A stretch of 64,000 bases of DNA from Yersinia aleksiciae (GTDB lineage: Bacteria > Pseudomonadota > Gammaproteobacteria > Enterobacterales > Enterobacteriaceae), in assembly GCF_001047675.1 (NCBI RefSeq), contig NZ_CP011975.1, positions 3,822,073 to 3,886,072 on the forward strand, given 5' to 3'. Each line of letters opens with the position of its first letter. Position 1 is the stretch's first letter. The position numbers and the translations under genes were made by a program. Below the pieces are notes generated by a model. It did no database searches, had not been told where the DNA came from, and saw only the letters and a program-made list of their open reading frames with translations. Below are positions 1 to 8,204 of this stretch, one piece after another.

Positions 1-2
1 CA

Positions 3-101
3 GATGGTAAGGGCGGGCACACATTTACCACTAATTTAGCCAGTCATAACCAAGCGGTGCGGGTTTATCGCCAATCGCTAAAGGATAAGAATGAACAGTA
101 A
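3..101 (+). CDS. mltG: Endolytic transglycosylase MltG, C-terminal fragment
   Basis: Frame 3 from the window edge is open for 32 codons and ends with TAA at 99-101. It reads [20 protein letters not shown] and continues to the stop, which matches the C-terminal tail of enterobacterial MltG (YceG). MltG is the inner-membrane lytic transglycosylase that cuts nascent glycan strands. Only the tail is present, so domains cannot be judged. The stop overlaps the tmk start by 11 bases, the usual mltG-tmk arrangement, so the two genes are probably co-transcribed. Confidence 0.9.
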   Translation, partial: DGKGGHTFTTNLASHNQAVRVYRQSLKDKNEQ

Positions 102-729
102 ATTTATCGTTATTGAAGGGCTTGAAGGGGCAGGAAAAACCACCGCCAGAGAGACCGTGGTTGCCACGCTGCGCGCCCAGGGGATTAGCGATATTGTCTT
201 TACCCGTGAACCGGGAGGGACGCCGTTGGCAGAAAAGCTGCGTGATTTGATTAAGCAAGGCATTGATGGCGAAGTGCTGACGGACAAAGCGGAAGTATTG
301 ATGCTGTATGCCGCGCGCGTGCAATTGGTTGAAAACGTGATCAAACCTGCGCTAGCCCGTGGCAGTTGGGTGGTGGGTGATCGTCATGATTTGTCGTCTC
401 AGGCTTATCAGGGCGGAGGGCGTGGGATTGATAGCCAGCTTATGACCTCATTGCGTGACACCGTTTTAGGTGATTTTCGCCCTGATTTGACGTTATATCT
501 GGATTTACCGCCGACAGTCGGTCTGGCCCGCGCCCGTGCCCGTGGCGAGTTGGATCGCATTGAACAAGAGTCTCTGGCCTTTTTCGAACGCACCCGTGCG
601 CGCTATCTTGCATTGGCTGCCGCAGATTCAAGCATTAGAACCATTGATGCTTCACAACCGCTTGAACAGGTGAGTGAATCTATCAGCCAAGTGCTGAGCC
701 AATGGCTGGCCAGCCGGGAAAGCCTGTAA
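91..729 (+). CDS. tmk: Thymidylate kinase
   Basis: Phosphorylates dTMP to dTDP with ATP in the cytosol, an essential step of dTTP synthesis. The 212-residue protein has the P-loop GLEGAGKTT at residues 10-18, the DRH motif of the nucleoside-binding region near residue 97, and the arginine-rich lid with ELDRIEQE characteristic of E. coli-type enzymes. Length is normal for the family. It overlaps the mltG stop by 11 bases, and its TAA overlaps the holB start by one base (TAATG), so translation of the three genes is probably coupled. Confidence 0.97.
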   Translation: MNSKFIVIEGLEGAGKTTARETVVATLRAQGISDIVFTREPGGTPLAEKLRDLIKQGIDGEVLTDKAEVLMLYAARVQLVENVIKPALARGSWVVGDRHDLSSQAYQGGGRGIDSQLMTSLRDTVLGDFRPDLTLYLDLPPTVGLARARARGELDRIEQESLAFFERTRARYLALAAADSSIRTIDASQPLEQVSESISQVLSQWLASRESL

Positions 730-1736
730 TGAAATGGTATCCTTGGCTAACTGCGCCTTATCGTCAGTTGATAGGGCAGCACATCGCCGGGCGTGGGCAC
801 CATGCATTACTGCTGCACGCTTTGCCCGGTAATGGTGAAGAGGCACTGATTTATGGCCTCAGCCGTTGGTTGATGTGCCAGCAACGCCAAGGTGAAAAAA
901 GCTGCGGCGAATGCCATAGCTGCCGTTTGATGTTGGCGGGTAACCACCCAGACTGGTATGTGCTGGCACCGGAAAAAGGCAAAAGCAGCATCGGGGTTGA
1001 ACTGGTGCGTCAGCAGATCGAGAAACTTTACTCTCATGCACAGCAAGGCGGGGCCAAAGTGGTGTGGTTACCTCACGCCGAACAACTGACAGATGCAGCG
1101 GCCAATGCCTTGCTGAAAACGCTGGAAGAGCCGCCAGAGAAAACCTATTTCCTGCTCGATTGCCACCAACCGGCGAGTTTGTTAGCTACTTTGCGCAGCC
1201 GCTGTTTTTACTGGTATCTGGCGTGTCCTGATACGGCACTCAGTCTGCAATGGCTTCAACGCAAGATTCAAGCTGAACCCGTTGCGGCACTGGCGGCGCT
1301 TAAATTGAGTGAGGGCGCACCGCTGGCGGCAGAGCGTTTACTTCAACCGGAGCGCTGGACGATTCGAACCACCCTGTGTGGCGCACTCAGTAGCGCCCTA
1401 AGCAGTTTAGATCTACTGTCGCTACTACCGCAATTGAACCATGATGATGCGGCTGAGCGCTTACAGTGGCTCTCTTCGCTGCTACTGGATGCCTTGAAGT
1501 GGCAGCAGGGTGCGGGTGAGTTCGTGGTGAATCAGGATCAATTACCTTTGGTGCAACAGCTGGCACAGATAGCGACCACGCCGGTGTTACTGCATTCGAC
1601 CAAGCAGCTAGCGCAATGCCACCATCAATTATTGACTGTGGTCGGTGTCAACCGTGAGTTGTTACTCACCGAGCAACTGCTCAACTGGGAAACTGCACTA
1701 TCCAGTGGCACCTATTCCACCTTATCTTCGTTGTAA
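729..1736 (+). CDS. holB: DNA polymerase III subunit delta'
   Basis: Clamp-loader subunit of DNA polymerase III; with delta and gamma/tau it opens and loads the beta clamp. The start at 729 gives [13 protein letters not shown], which aligns with E. coli HolB; the longer open frame from 702 lies inside tmk and is not needed. Zinc-binding cysteines are C50, C59, C62 and C65. The AAA+ region contains the conserved ANALLKTLEEPP sensor stretch followed by LRSRC (SRC motif). Length is 335 residues, as usual for the family. It lies between tmk and tatD in the conserved operon. Confidence 0.97.
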   Translation: MKWYPWLTAPYRQLIGQHIAGRGHHALLLHALPGNGEEALIYGLSRWLMCQQRQGEKSCGECHSCRLMLAGNHPDWYVLAPEKGKSSIGVELVRQQIEKLYSHAQQGGAKVVWLPHAEQLTDAAANALLKTLEEPPEKTYFLLDCHQPASLLATLRSRCFYWYLACPDTALSLQWLQRKIQAEPVAALAALKLSEGAPLAAERLLQPERWTIRTTLCGALSSALSSLDLLSLLPQLNHDDAAERLQWLSSLLLDALKWQQGAGEFVVNQDQLPLVQQLAQIATTPVLLHSTKQLAQCHHQLLTVVGVNRELLLTEQLLNWETALSSGTYSTLSSL

Positions 1737-1750
1737 ATGGGTTTAATATT

Positions 1751-2551
1751 ATGTTGTTAGTCGATTCACACTGCCATCTAGATAGCCTTGATTACCAGAC
1801 GTTGCACGGCAGCGTCGATGATGTATTAGCCAAAGCGCATGCGCGGGATGTGGGCTTTGTGCTGGCGGTTGCTACTACCTTGCCGGGCTTTTCGGCGATG
1901 ACAGCGCTAATTGGTGAGCGCAAAGATGTGGCATTCTCATGTGGTGTTCATCCGCTCAATCTTGACGGTGGCTATGATTTTCAGCAGTTGAGAACACTGG
2001 CGGCGGCAGATAATGTGGTCGCTATGGGAGAAACCGGGCTGGATTACTTTTATCAGCAAGATAATATCCCGCTACAACAAGCCTCCTTTCGCGAGCACAT
2101 TCGTATTGGCCGTGAATTGAACAAGCCAGTGATCGTGCATACCCGTGATGCGCGTGAAGATACCCTCGCTATTTTACGTGAAGAGCAAGCTCAAGAGTCT
2201 GGTGGGGTTTTACATTGCTTTACAGAAGACAAAGCAACCGCAGCCACCTTGCTGGACTTAGGTTTTTACATCTCCTTCTCGGGGATCCTCACCTTCCGCA
2301 ATGCAGAACAACTGCGTGATGTTGCTCGCTATGTGCCGCTGGACAGGTTGTTGGTGGAGACCGATTCACCTTATCTAGCACCCGTTCCTCATCGTGGTAA
2401 AGAGAATCAACCTGCCTATGTCCGTGATGTCGCAGAGTATATGGCGGTATTGAAAGGCGTGAGTATTGAAGCGCTGGCCCAAGCCACCACAGACAACTTC
2501 TGTCGATTGTTTCATCTGGACTCATCGAGACTCGCCAGTGAGAAGTGCTAA
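1751..2551 (+). CDS. ycfH: TatD-family metal-dependent hydrolase YcfH
   Basis: A 266-residue TIM-barrel hydrolase of the TatD family. The metal-binding start motif DSHCHLD is at residues 5-11, followed by GETGLDY, HTRDA, LHCFTE and the C-terminal ETDSPYLAP with a metal-ligand aspartate. TatD proteins are 3'-5' exonucleases or D-aminoacyl-tRNA-deacylase-like hydrolases; the substrate of YcfH is not settled. It starts 14 bases after holB and closes the mltG-tmk-holB-ycfH unit. The order ycfH-ptsG is conserved in enterobacteria. Confidence 0.93.
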   Translation: MLLVDSHCHLDSLDYQTLHGSVDDVLAKAHARDVGFVLAVATTLPGFSAMTALIGERKDVAFSCGVHPLNLDGGYDFQQLRTLAAADNVVAMGETGLDYFYQQDNIPLQQASFREHIRIGRELNKPVIVHTRDAREDTLAILREEQAQESGGVLHCFTEDKATAATLLDLGFYISFSGILTFRNAEQLRDVARYVPLDRLLVETDSPYLAPVPHRGKENQPAYVRDVAEYMAVLKGVSIEALAQATTDNFCRLFHLDSSRLASEKC

Positions 2552-2699
2552 CTTCCTTAATAATACTTTTTTTTAAGCTCGTAATTAATCGCTGAAACGA
2601 GTAATGTTCTCACCCAATTTATTGGGTGATGGCAGGTCTTATTGACGTTTTTTTACAAAAAATGTGCGATTTGAATCAAAATCAGCGCCTTCTTGAAAG

Positions 2700-2721
2700 A
2701 AACGTGACTGCCATCAAACAT
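2700..2721 (+). promoter_or_regulatory. CRP-cAMP binding site of ptsG
   Basis: The core CGTGA-N6-TCAAA differs from the CRP consensus TGTGA-N6-TCACA at one position in each half. It occupies the position of the main CRP site of E. coli ptsG, just upstream of the Mlc-like operator. Binding is inferred from this match. Confidence 0.7.
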
Positions 2722-2731
2722 TAAGCAGGCT

Positions 2732-2758
2732 ATTTATTTTACTCTTCGTAAAAATTAA
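2732..2758 (+). promoter_or_regulatory. Mlc operator of ptsG
   Basis: An imperfect palindrome of the form TTTATTTTAC...GTAAAAATTAAA, close to the Mlc operator that overlaps the ptsG promoter in E. coli. Mlc would repress ptsG when glucose is absent and be sequestered by dephosphorylated PtsG. The call rests on sequence resemblance and position. Confidence 0.65.
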
Positions 2759-2837
2759 AGGGGTGCTTTAGACACCCTTATTCGCAAAGGCTTACTCCCC
2801 CCTTTGTAACGCCAATAAACGCGAGAAAAAGCAGAAA

Positions 2838-2869
2838 AGCACTATTACTCAGGAGCTCACTCAACTATG
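2838..2869 (+). promoter_or_regulatory. Candidate SgrS pairing region over the ptsG ribosome binding site
   Basis: The leader just before the ATG keeps the ACTCAGGAG block, which in E. coli ptsG mRNA is the target of the small RNA SgrS and also holds the Shine-Dalgarno sequence. Its conservation suggests the glucose-phosphate stress circuit acts here too. No matching SgrS gene was found in this window. Confidence 0.5.
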
Positions 2870-4300
2870 TTTAAGAACGCATTTGCAAACCTGCAAAAGG
2901 TCGGTAAATCGCTAATGCTACCGGTATCCGTCTTACCCATCGCAGGTATTCTGCTGGGTGTCGGTTCCGCGAATTTTAGCTGGCTACCAACGGTAGTCTC
3001 TCACGTAATGGCAGAAGCGGGCGGTTCCGTTTTTGCTAACATGGCATTAATCTTTGCTATTGGCGTTGCACTTGGCTTTACCAATAACGACGGTGTATCC
3101 GCGTTAGCGGCAGTGGTTGCTTATGGCATCATGGTGAAAACCATGGCTGTGGTCGCACCACTGGTCTTGCATCTGCCGGCAGAAGAAATTGCGGCTAAGC
3201 ATTTAGCCGATACTGGGGTATTGGGCGGGATCATTGCAGGTGCGATAGCCGCCTACATGTTTAACCGCTTCTACCGCATTCAGTTACCTGAATATTTGGG
3301 CTTCTTTGCGGGTAAGCGCTTCGTTCCGATTATCTCTGGTTTCACTGCGATCTTCGTGGGTGTGATTCTGTCTTTCGTATGGCCTCCAATCGGTACGGCT
3401 ATCCAGACATTCTCCCAATGGGCTGCTTATCAGAACTCCGTCGTGGCGTTTGGTATCTACGGCGTGGTTGAACGTGCGTTAGTGCCATTCGGTCTACACC
3501 ATATCTGGAACGTACCATTCCAAATGCAAATTGGTGAATACACCAATGCTGCGGGCCAGGTATTCCACGGTGACATTCCACGTTATATGGCGGGTGACCC
3601 AACTGCGGGTAAACTGTCAGGTGGCTTCCTGTTCAAAATGTACGGCTTGCCAGCGGCAGCGATAGCGATTTGGCACTCAGCTAAACCGGAAAACCGGGCA
3701 AAAGTGGGCGGGATCATGATCTCCGCTGCACTGACCTCATTCCTGACCGGTATCACCGAGCCAATCGAATTCTCCTTCATGTTCGTGGCACCAATTTTGT
3801 ATGTTATCCATGCAATTCTGGCAGGTCTGGCGTTCCCAATCTGTATCCTGCTTGGGATGCGTGACGGTACCAGCTTCTCCCACGGCTTGATTGACTTCAT
3901 CGTACTGAGTGGCAACAGCAGCCGTATCTGGCTGTTCCCTCTGGTAGGTATCTGCTACGGTCTGGTGTACTACACCATCTTCCGTGTGCTGATTGCCAAA
4001 CTGGATCTGAAAACACCAGGCCGTGAAGACAATTCTACTGAACAAACTGTACAGGGCGGCACAGAAATGTCAGCGGCACTGGTTAATGCGTTTGGCGGTA
4101 AAGAAAACATCACTAACTTGGATGCTTGTATCACCCGTCTGCGTGTCAGCGTGGCGGATATATCCAAGGTTGACCAAGCTGGTCTGAAGAAACTGGGTGC
4201 TGCGGGCGTTGTGGTCGCAGGCTCAGGTGTTCAGGCTATCTTCGGGACTAAATCTGATAACCTGAAAACAGATATGGACGAGTACATCCGTAACCATTAA
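2867..4300 (+). CDS. ptsG: PTS glucose-specific EIIBC component
   Basis: Imports glucose across the inner membrane and phosphorylates it to glucose 6-phosphate, with the phosphate passing from EIIA-Glc. The protein has 477 residues, the same length as E. coli PtsG. The N-terminal EIIC part is a string of hydrophobic helices (about residues 15-380) with the [11 protein letters not shown] substrate loop; a linker and EIIB domain follow, with the phosphorylated Cys421 in NLDACITRL. The start has a strong AGGAG. The gene ends at a hairpin terminator that doubles as the prophage attachment site. Confidence 0.97.
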   Translation: MFKNAFANLQKVGKSLMLPVSVLPIAGILLGVGSANFSWLPTVVSHVMAEAGGSVFANMALIFAIGVALGFTNNDGVSALAAVVAYGIMVKTMAVVAPLVLHLPAEEIAAKHLADTGVLGGIIAGAIAAYMFNRFYRIQLPEYLGFFAGKRFVPIISGFTAIFVGVILSFVWPPIGTAIQTFSQWAAYQNSVVAFGIYGVVERALVPFGLHHIWNVPFQMQIGEYTNAAGQVFHGDIPRYMAGDPTAGKLSGGFLFKMYGLPAAAIAIWHSAKPENRAKVGGIMISAALTSFLTGITEPIEFSFMFVAPILYVIHAILAGLAFPICILLGMRDGTSFSHGLIDFIVLSGNSSRIWLFPLVGICYGLVYYTIFRVLIAKLDLKTPGREDNSTEQTVQGGTEMSAALVNAFGGKENITNLDACITRLRVSVADISKVDQAGLKKLGAAGVVVAGSGVQAIFGTKSDNLKTDMDEYIRNH

Positions 4301-4318
4301 TTCAGGTCAGGGGAGTGC

Positions 4319-4347
4319 AAAAGGGAGGCTTATGCCTCCCTTTTTTT
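4319..4347 (+). terminator. ptsG terminator (left copy, within attL)
   Basis: Stem GGGAGGC-TTAT-GCCTCCC followed by seven T residues, 20 bases after the ptsG stop. An almost identical hairpin recurs at 36901-36926, at the other end of the prophage. Confidence 0.9.
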
Positions 4348-4354
4348 ATGGTTT
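4324..4354. repeat. Prophage attachment site, left (attL core)
   Basis: The 31 bases from GGAGGCTTATGCCTCC to ATGGTTT are repeated exactly at 36901-36931. The left copy completes the ptsG terminator and the right copy lies beyond int and its accessory genes. Exact direct repeats at both edges of a complete P2-like gene set mark the integration crossover region. Confidence 0.9.
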
Positions 4355-4387
4355 ATTTGTTGATTTTATTGAATTATTTATTTTAAC

Positions 4388-4424
4388 TGTCCACATCATG
4401 GCCTCCACTCGAAGATTGTCCACC
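4388..4424. promoter_or_regulatory. Candidate integrase arm-type sites (left arm)
   Basis: TGTCCACA at 4388-4395 and TGTCCACC at 4417-4424 lie 34 and 63 bases inside attL. The reverse complement TGTGGACA is, as far as I recall, the arm-type site of P2 integrase. A matching TGTCCACA lies inside the right end at 36791-36798. Function is inferred from motif and position. Confidence 0.45.
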
Positions 4425-4433
4425 CTCAGATAC

Positions 4434-4457
4434 AAAAAAGCCCGCACGCGGCAGGCT
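4434..4457 (-). terminator. Terminator after ogr
   Basis: On the minus strand a seven-pair stem (AGCCTGC/GTGCGGGCT with one G-T pair) is followed by six T residues, 20 bases past the ogr stop. It ends the D-ogr transcript before attL. Confidence 0.75.
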
Positions 4458-4476
4458 GATTGAGAGCGGGGGAGTA

Positions 4477-4716
4477 TCAAAAGCCCAAATCAAACTGGTC
4501 ATCACCCAGATGCCCCGGCAGAAACAGATCGCGGGGTAGGGTTGCGGTGTTATTACGGCTGGGGCGGGACAGGATTTTATCGACTGATTGCAGCGTGGTG
4601 AACGTGCAGCTGCAAAGCAGGTTTTGGCATTGGTGATAATTCTCTTTTGTATTATTAGTTATCATTCTGCTGGTACGGGTGCGGGTGACGGCACCACATT
4701 GTGGGCATGACATCAT
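4477..4716 (-). CDS. ogr: Ogr/Delta-like late gene activator
   Basis: Small zinc-finger activator that lets host RNA polymerase transcribe P2 late operons. The 79-residue protein has the family signature: a CPQC pair near the N-terminus, the TSR(M)IT...TKE..HQCQN block, then a C-x-C pair completing the zinc site. The rest of the C-terminus is divergent, as is normal. It lies between D and the left attachment site, as in P2. Its predicted targets are the TGT-N12-ACA sites found at three late promoters of this prophage. Confidence 0.93.
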   Translation of the reverse strand: MMSCPQCGAVTRTRTSRMITNNTKENYHQCQNLLCSCTFTTLQSVDKILSRPSRNNTATLPRDLFLPGHLGDDQFDLGF

Positions 4717-4757
4717 GATAATAACTCCAACCTTCTCTTGCTTGGCTAAAGTATAAC

Positions 4758-5888
4758 CTATTCATTCTCCGAATTCTTTTCCTCTATTCCTTCTCCCGCC
4801 ATATCCCAGCTGGATATTTTCACTTCAAAATTCAGCGCAGTCGTAAAGCCATTATCCCCAATGGTGTGCGTGACTTGGGTAATTATCCACGCAGCCTGAT
4901 CAATCTCAGGTTTAAAACCTTGCATGACAGCGGGCAGCTCTGGAAATAAGTCAGCACGACCACGCGCCAGTGTCATAGTGAATTCAGCTGCACCCCGTTG
5001 CAGTTTTGACCAGCGGGCGGCGGCGGCACGACGGGCGGCCCGTTCTGTCTTGAATGTTTCCCGCATCACAAAGACATTTCCCTCGACACCCTCCAGATAA
5101 TTTCCCTCCTTGCTGCTCGATGCCGGGGTTTTTACTTTCGGTGGCGTTTTGGTCTTTCGTTTGCGGCGAACGCTGGTTTTTTGCGGCTTGCCGTAGTTGA
5201 GGTCCAGCCAGTAGGCGGTTACGCCGGTGTAAGCGTCACGGTCAGCCACCCGAAAATTGTGTTTGTCACCACTGGCGCGGGTGATGGTAATGGCCGGTAA
5301 CAGCTTGCCGCTTTGGGATACCGCGCGCCCCGGATGCATAAATAACAACATGCCGTTTTTAATGGTGGTTATTGCGCCGAGCTTTTCCGCCATGCGGGTT
5401 AAAAAGCTGATATCTGACTCGCTGGTCTGGTCGGCGTGGTCAATCTCTATCTTGCCTAAATCTTCACTGACGCCCGCTTTCAGGTCATAGCGTGCTGCAA
5501 TGCTGGCAACCAGTTTACCGACGGTAATATCGTGCCAGCTGTATTCCCGTTTCACATTGAAGGTGTCGCGAAAATCAGCACTGCGGGCGGTGACAATCAA
5601 CTGATCCGGTGGGCCGGTGTGGCTGATTTCATCCACGGTAAAGCGGCCTTTATTGACCAGCGGTTCACCTTTCCAGCCCAGCGCAATATCAATCTGTGCC
5701 CCGCGTGCAGGCAGGGCGACTTTCTGATCGGCGTCGTCAATAACCAGTTCCAGCATATCGGCTTCAAAACCACGGTTATCGGTCAGCGTTAAACTGATCA
5801 GCCGGTCGTTAACCGTGGTCTGGGTTTTGCCGCCTATTTTGATATCAAAGGCGGGTTGTGGGGTGAGGTCGTCCGGGAGTAATTGCAT
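4758..5888 (-). CDS. D: Late control protein gpD (tail hub)
   Basis: Baseplate hub protein related to T4 gp27 and VgrG; with gpV it forms the base of the tail tube. The 376-residue protein begins with a beta-rich GpD domain (TVNDRLISLTLTDN, ELVIDDAD) and continues to the conserved WIITQVTHTIGDNGFTT region near the C-terminus. A basic low-complexity linker (RRKRKTKTPPKVKTP) sits near residue 245. In P2, D follows U in the same operon. Here it faces away from FI-U, so the module has been inverted or moved. Confidence 0.93.
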   Translation of the reverse strand: MQLLPDDLTPQPAFDIKIGGKTQTTVNDRLISLTLTDNRGFEADMLELVIDDADQKVALPARGAQIDIALGWKGEPLVNKGRFTVDEISHTGPPDQLIVTARSADFRDTFNVKREYSWHDITVGKLVASIAARYDLKAGVSEDLGKIEIDHADQTSESDISFLTRMAEKLGAITTIKNGMLLFMHPGRAVSQSGKLLPAITITRASGDKHNFRVADRDAYTGVTAYWLDLNYGKPQKTSVRRKRKTKTPPKVKTPASSSKEGNYLEGVEGNVFVMRETFKTERAARRAAAARWSKLQRGAAEFTMTLARGRADLFPELPAVMQGFKPEIDQAAWIITQVTHTIGDNGFTTALNFEVKISSWDMAGEGIEEKNSENE

Positions 5889-5934
5889 GGGGTAATTTTG
5901 CGGGGAAACGACGCGCGGACATACCGCTGTTTAC

Positions 5935-5952
5935 TGTGTCATGCCTGATACA
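5935..5952 (+). promoter_or_regulatory. Ogr-binding site of the F operon late promoter
   Basis: TGT-GTCATGCCTGAT-ACA fits the P2/186 late activator consensus TGT-N12-ACA. Its centre is about 85 bases before FI, which would put transcription start near 5998 if the usual -55 spacing holds. Confidence 0.65.
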
Positions 5953-6028
5953 ACAGGCAGGCGGTGATTTACGCGCGAGGTTGGTTGATGATTTCGGCAA
6001 GGATTAATCCTTTTCGGAGCGTACCCCA

Positions 6029-7207
6029 ATGGCAACAAATTATCACCATGGTGTGAGCGGTGAGGAAACCACTGACACATCGACCATCATTAACGATATC
6101 GACTCCGCCGTGATTGGCGTGGTCTGTACAGCGGACGATGCTGACGCCGCCACCTTTCCGTTGAATACGCCGGTATTACTGACGCGGGTTAAAAACGTGC
6201 TCGGCAAAGCAGGGAAAACCGGCACATTGCGCCAAACCCTGAAAGCCATCTCTGACCAAGCCAGCCCGCAAACCGTGGTTATCCGCGTGGCTGAAGGTGG
6301 TACGGAAGAGGGCGAAAAAAGCACCGAAGCCAATGTGATTGGCGGCGTGGATGAGAACGGCTTATACACCGGTCTTTATGCCTTGCTGGTTGCTGAAATG
6401 CGGGTCGGCGTGAAGCCGCGCATTATTGGCGCTCCGGGGCTGGATACCTTGGCAGTGGCTAACCAAATTGCCATTTTTGCCCGCGAACTGAAGGCGTTTG
6501 CTTATATCAGTGCCAACGGCTGTAAAACCATTGCCGAGGCCAAACTTTACCGCAAGAACTTTATTCAGCGGGAAGTGATGGTGATTTATCCCGACTGGCT
6601 GGCCTATGACAGCGAAGCCGAAAGCAATGTTGTGGTACCCGCACCGGCTTATGCATTGGGGTTGCGCGCCAAGATTGACGCGGATATTGGCTGGCATAAA
6701 ACGCTGTCCAATGTGCCGGTGGATGGTGTGCTGGGCACCTCGGTTGATATCTATTTTTCCTTGCAAGGCAAAGACACCGACGCCGACGAACTGAACAGCA
6801 ACCACATCACCACGCTGATCAAACAAAAGGGCTTTCGCTTCTGGGGTTCCCGCACCTGCGAGGAAGAGGTCTTTATTTTCGAAAGTTATACCCGCACCGC
6901 GCAGATCCTGCTGGATACCGTTGCGGAGGCTCATTTTTACTATATCGATAAGCCGCTAACGCCGTCGCTGGCGAAAGATGTTATCGACGGTATCAATCGC
7001 AAATTGTCGGCCTATGTTACCGCCGGTCGCTTGCTGGGTGCCCGCTGCTGGTATGACACCGACGCCAACACCACCGACACGCTGAAGCTGGGCAAGTTGA
7101 CCATCCGCTACAACTACACCCCGGTGCCGCCGTTAGAAAATCTGGGGTTAATTCAGGAATTCACCGACGAATATTTCGCGAGTTTTGCGAATGCCGTCAA
7201 TAGCTAA
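6029..7207 (+). CDS. FI: Tail sheath protein gpFI
   Basis: Contractile sheath subunit of the myovirus tail. The 392-residue protein has the P2 FI pattern: N-terminal HHGVSGEE extension, DIDSAVIGVV, the IIGAPGLDT strand, GSRTC in the core and a C-terminal LTIRYNYTPVPPLENL handshake region. A GGAGCG Shine-Dalgarno precedes the ATG. It begins the plus-strand FI-FII-E-T-U operon, under the Ogr site at 5935-5952. Confidence 0.96.
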   Translation: MATNYHHGVSGEETTDTSTIINDIDSAVIGVVCTADDADAATFPLNTPVLLTRVKNVLGKAGKTGTLRQTLKAISDQASPQTVVIRVAEGGTEEGEKSTEANVIGGVDENGLYTGLYALLVAEMRVGVKPRIIGAPGLDTLAVANQIAIFARELKAFAYISANGCKTIAEAKLYRKNFIQREVMVIYPDWLAYDSEAESNVVVPAPAYALGLRAKIDADIGWHKTLSNVPVDGVLGTSVDIYFSLQGKDTDADELNSNHITTLIKQKGFRFWGSRTCEEEVFIFESYTRTAQILLDTVAEAHFYYIDKPLTPSLAKDVIDGINRKLSAYVTAGRLLGARCWYDTDANTTDTLKLGKLTIRYNYTPVPPLENLGLIQEFTDEYFASFANAVNS

Positions 7208-7218
7208 GGGTTATTACT

Positions 7219-7734
7219 ATGGCATTGCCAAGAAAACTTAAGTATTTCAACGTCTATGTCAATGGCGATAGCTATCTGGGGCAAGCCTCGGAGCTGACGC
7301 CGCCGAAGTTGACTATCAAGACGGAAGATTATCAGGGTGCCGGTATGCCCGGCTCGGTCGCGGTGGATCTCGGCTTTGAGGCGGGTGCGCTGGACATGGA
7401 ATTAACCCTCGGCGGGTTGGCCCCTGAATTACTGAAACTGTGGGGCACGCCTACCGCTGATGGGGTGCAGTTCCGTTTTGCTGGCTCCTATCAGGCGGAG
7501 GATACCGGCGAGGCTATCCCGCTGGAAATCCAGACGCGCGGCCGTTACACCGAGCACGATCCCGGCAGTGCAAAACAGGGTGATGATACCAGCCATAAAT
7601 ACACGCTGAAAAACACCTACTGCAAGATCACGGCAAACAACGAGGAACTTTTAGAGTTGGATGTCCTGAACATGATCTACCGAGTGAACGGTGTGGATAT
7701 GTTGGAAAAACACCGCGCTAACATTGGCCTTTAA
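7219..7734 (+). CDS. FII: Major tail tube protein gpFII
   Basis: Forms the inner tube of the contractile tail. The 171-residue protein matches P2 FII in length and pattern: MALPRKLKYFNVYVNG start, TPPKLTIKTEDYQGAGMPG, a central beta sandwich, and a C-terminal YRVNGVDML. It begins 11 bases after FI. Confidence 0.96.
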   Translation: MALPRKLKYFNVYVNGDSYLGQASELTPPKLTIKTEDYQGAGMPGSVAVDLGFEAGALDMELTLGGLAPELLKLWGTPTADGVQFRFAGSYQAEDTGEAIPLEIQTRGRYTEHDPGSAKQGDDTSHKYTLKNTYCKITANNEELLELDVLNMIYRVNGVDMLEKHRANIGL

Positions 7735-7749
7735 TCTGGGAATTTATTT

Positions 7750-8073
7750 ATGTCGAATACCATTGTTTTACAAACACCGATCAAGCGCGGCAAGACAGTC
7801 ATTAAAGAGGTATCTCTGACTGGCGCATTGAAGCAGGCCGGTTCCCTGCGCGGTCTGAAAATGTACGACATCATTACCACCGATGTTAACGCCCTAATTA
7901 AGCTGTTGCCGCGCGTCACTTCTCCAGCGCTGACCGAGATTGAATTGGTCACGATGGACACTTGGGACTTTTCCCAATTAGCACAAGAGGTTGTTACTTT
8001 TTTACAACCAGCCTCGGAGGGGGAGCCGACGCCAACGGAAACCCCTCCCGCGAATTTGGATTTAGCCAAATAG
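7750..8073 (+). CDS. E: Tail assembly chaperone gpE
   Basis: Assembly chaperone for the tape measure protein. The 107-residue product carries the phage tail protein E pattern (KRGKTVIKEVSLTGALKQAGSLRGLKM at the N-terminus is the typical region). It lies between tube and tape genes and is followed by an overlapping -1 frame open to 8201. The short form ends at the TAG at 8071-8073. Confidence 0.93.
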   Translation: MSNTIVLQTPIKRGKTVIKEVSLTGALKQAGSLRGLKMYDIITTDVNALIKLLPRVTSPALTEIELVTMDTWDFSQLAQEVVTFLQPASEGEPTPTETPPANLDLAK

Positions 8074-8201
8074 AAGATGTGATCGCAGATATCGCTTTTG
8101 TTTTTCACTGGTCATTGCCTGATCTCTGGGCGATGACCGTGCCCGACCTTTTAGACTGGCGTGAACGCGCTGCGGTACGCTGGGGAACCACGGAAGAATA
8201 A
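7750..8201 (+). CDS. E': Frameshifted chaperone gpE+E'
   Basis: A -1 ribosomal frameshift near 7998-8004 would join gpE to the overlapping frame ending at 8201. The added part reads IEDVIADIAFVFHWSLPDL and then DLLDWRERAA, which matches the E' extension of P2 and has no good start of its own. The slippery heptamer T-TTT-TTA is in the correct register. P2 E+E', like lambda G-GT, is made this way; use here is inferred. Confidence 0.85.
7998..8004 (+). promoter_or_regulatory. -1 frameshift slippery site in E
   Basis: The heptamer T TTT TTA lies in frame with E codons TTT and TTA, and slipping back one base gives TTT TTT. The E stop is about 70 bases downstream and the -1 frame continues into E'. 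Confidence 0.8.
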
Positions 8202-8204
8202 GCC

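Larger units (their letters stand above)
2552..2866. other. ycfH-ptsG intergenic control region
   Basis: A 315-base gap without a convincing gene. It contains AT-rich sequence directly after ycfH, the CRP- and Mlc-like sites and the conserved ptsG leader listed separately. No other structured element is clear. Confidence 0.7.

Noticed and set aside
6362-6934. 190-codon minus-strand frame inside FI
   Set aside because: Antisense to the sheath gene, no recognisable domain.
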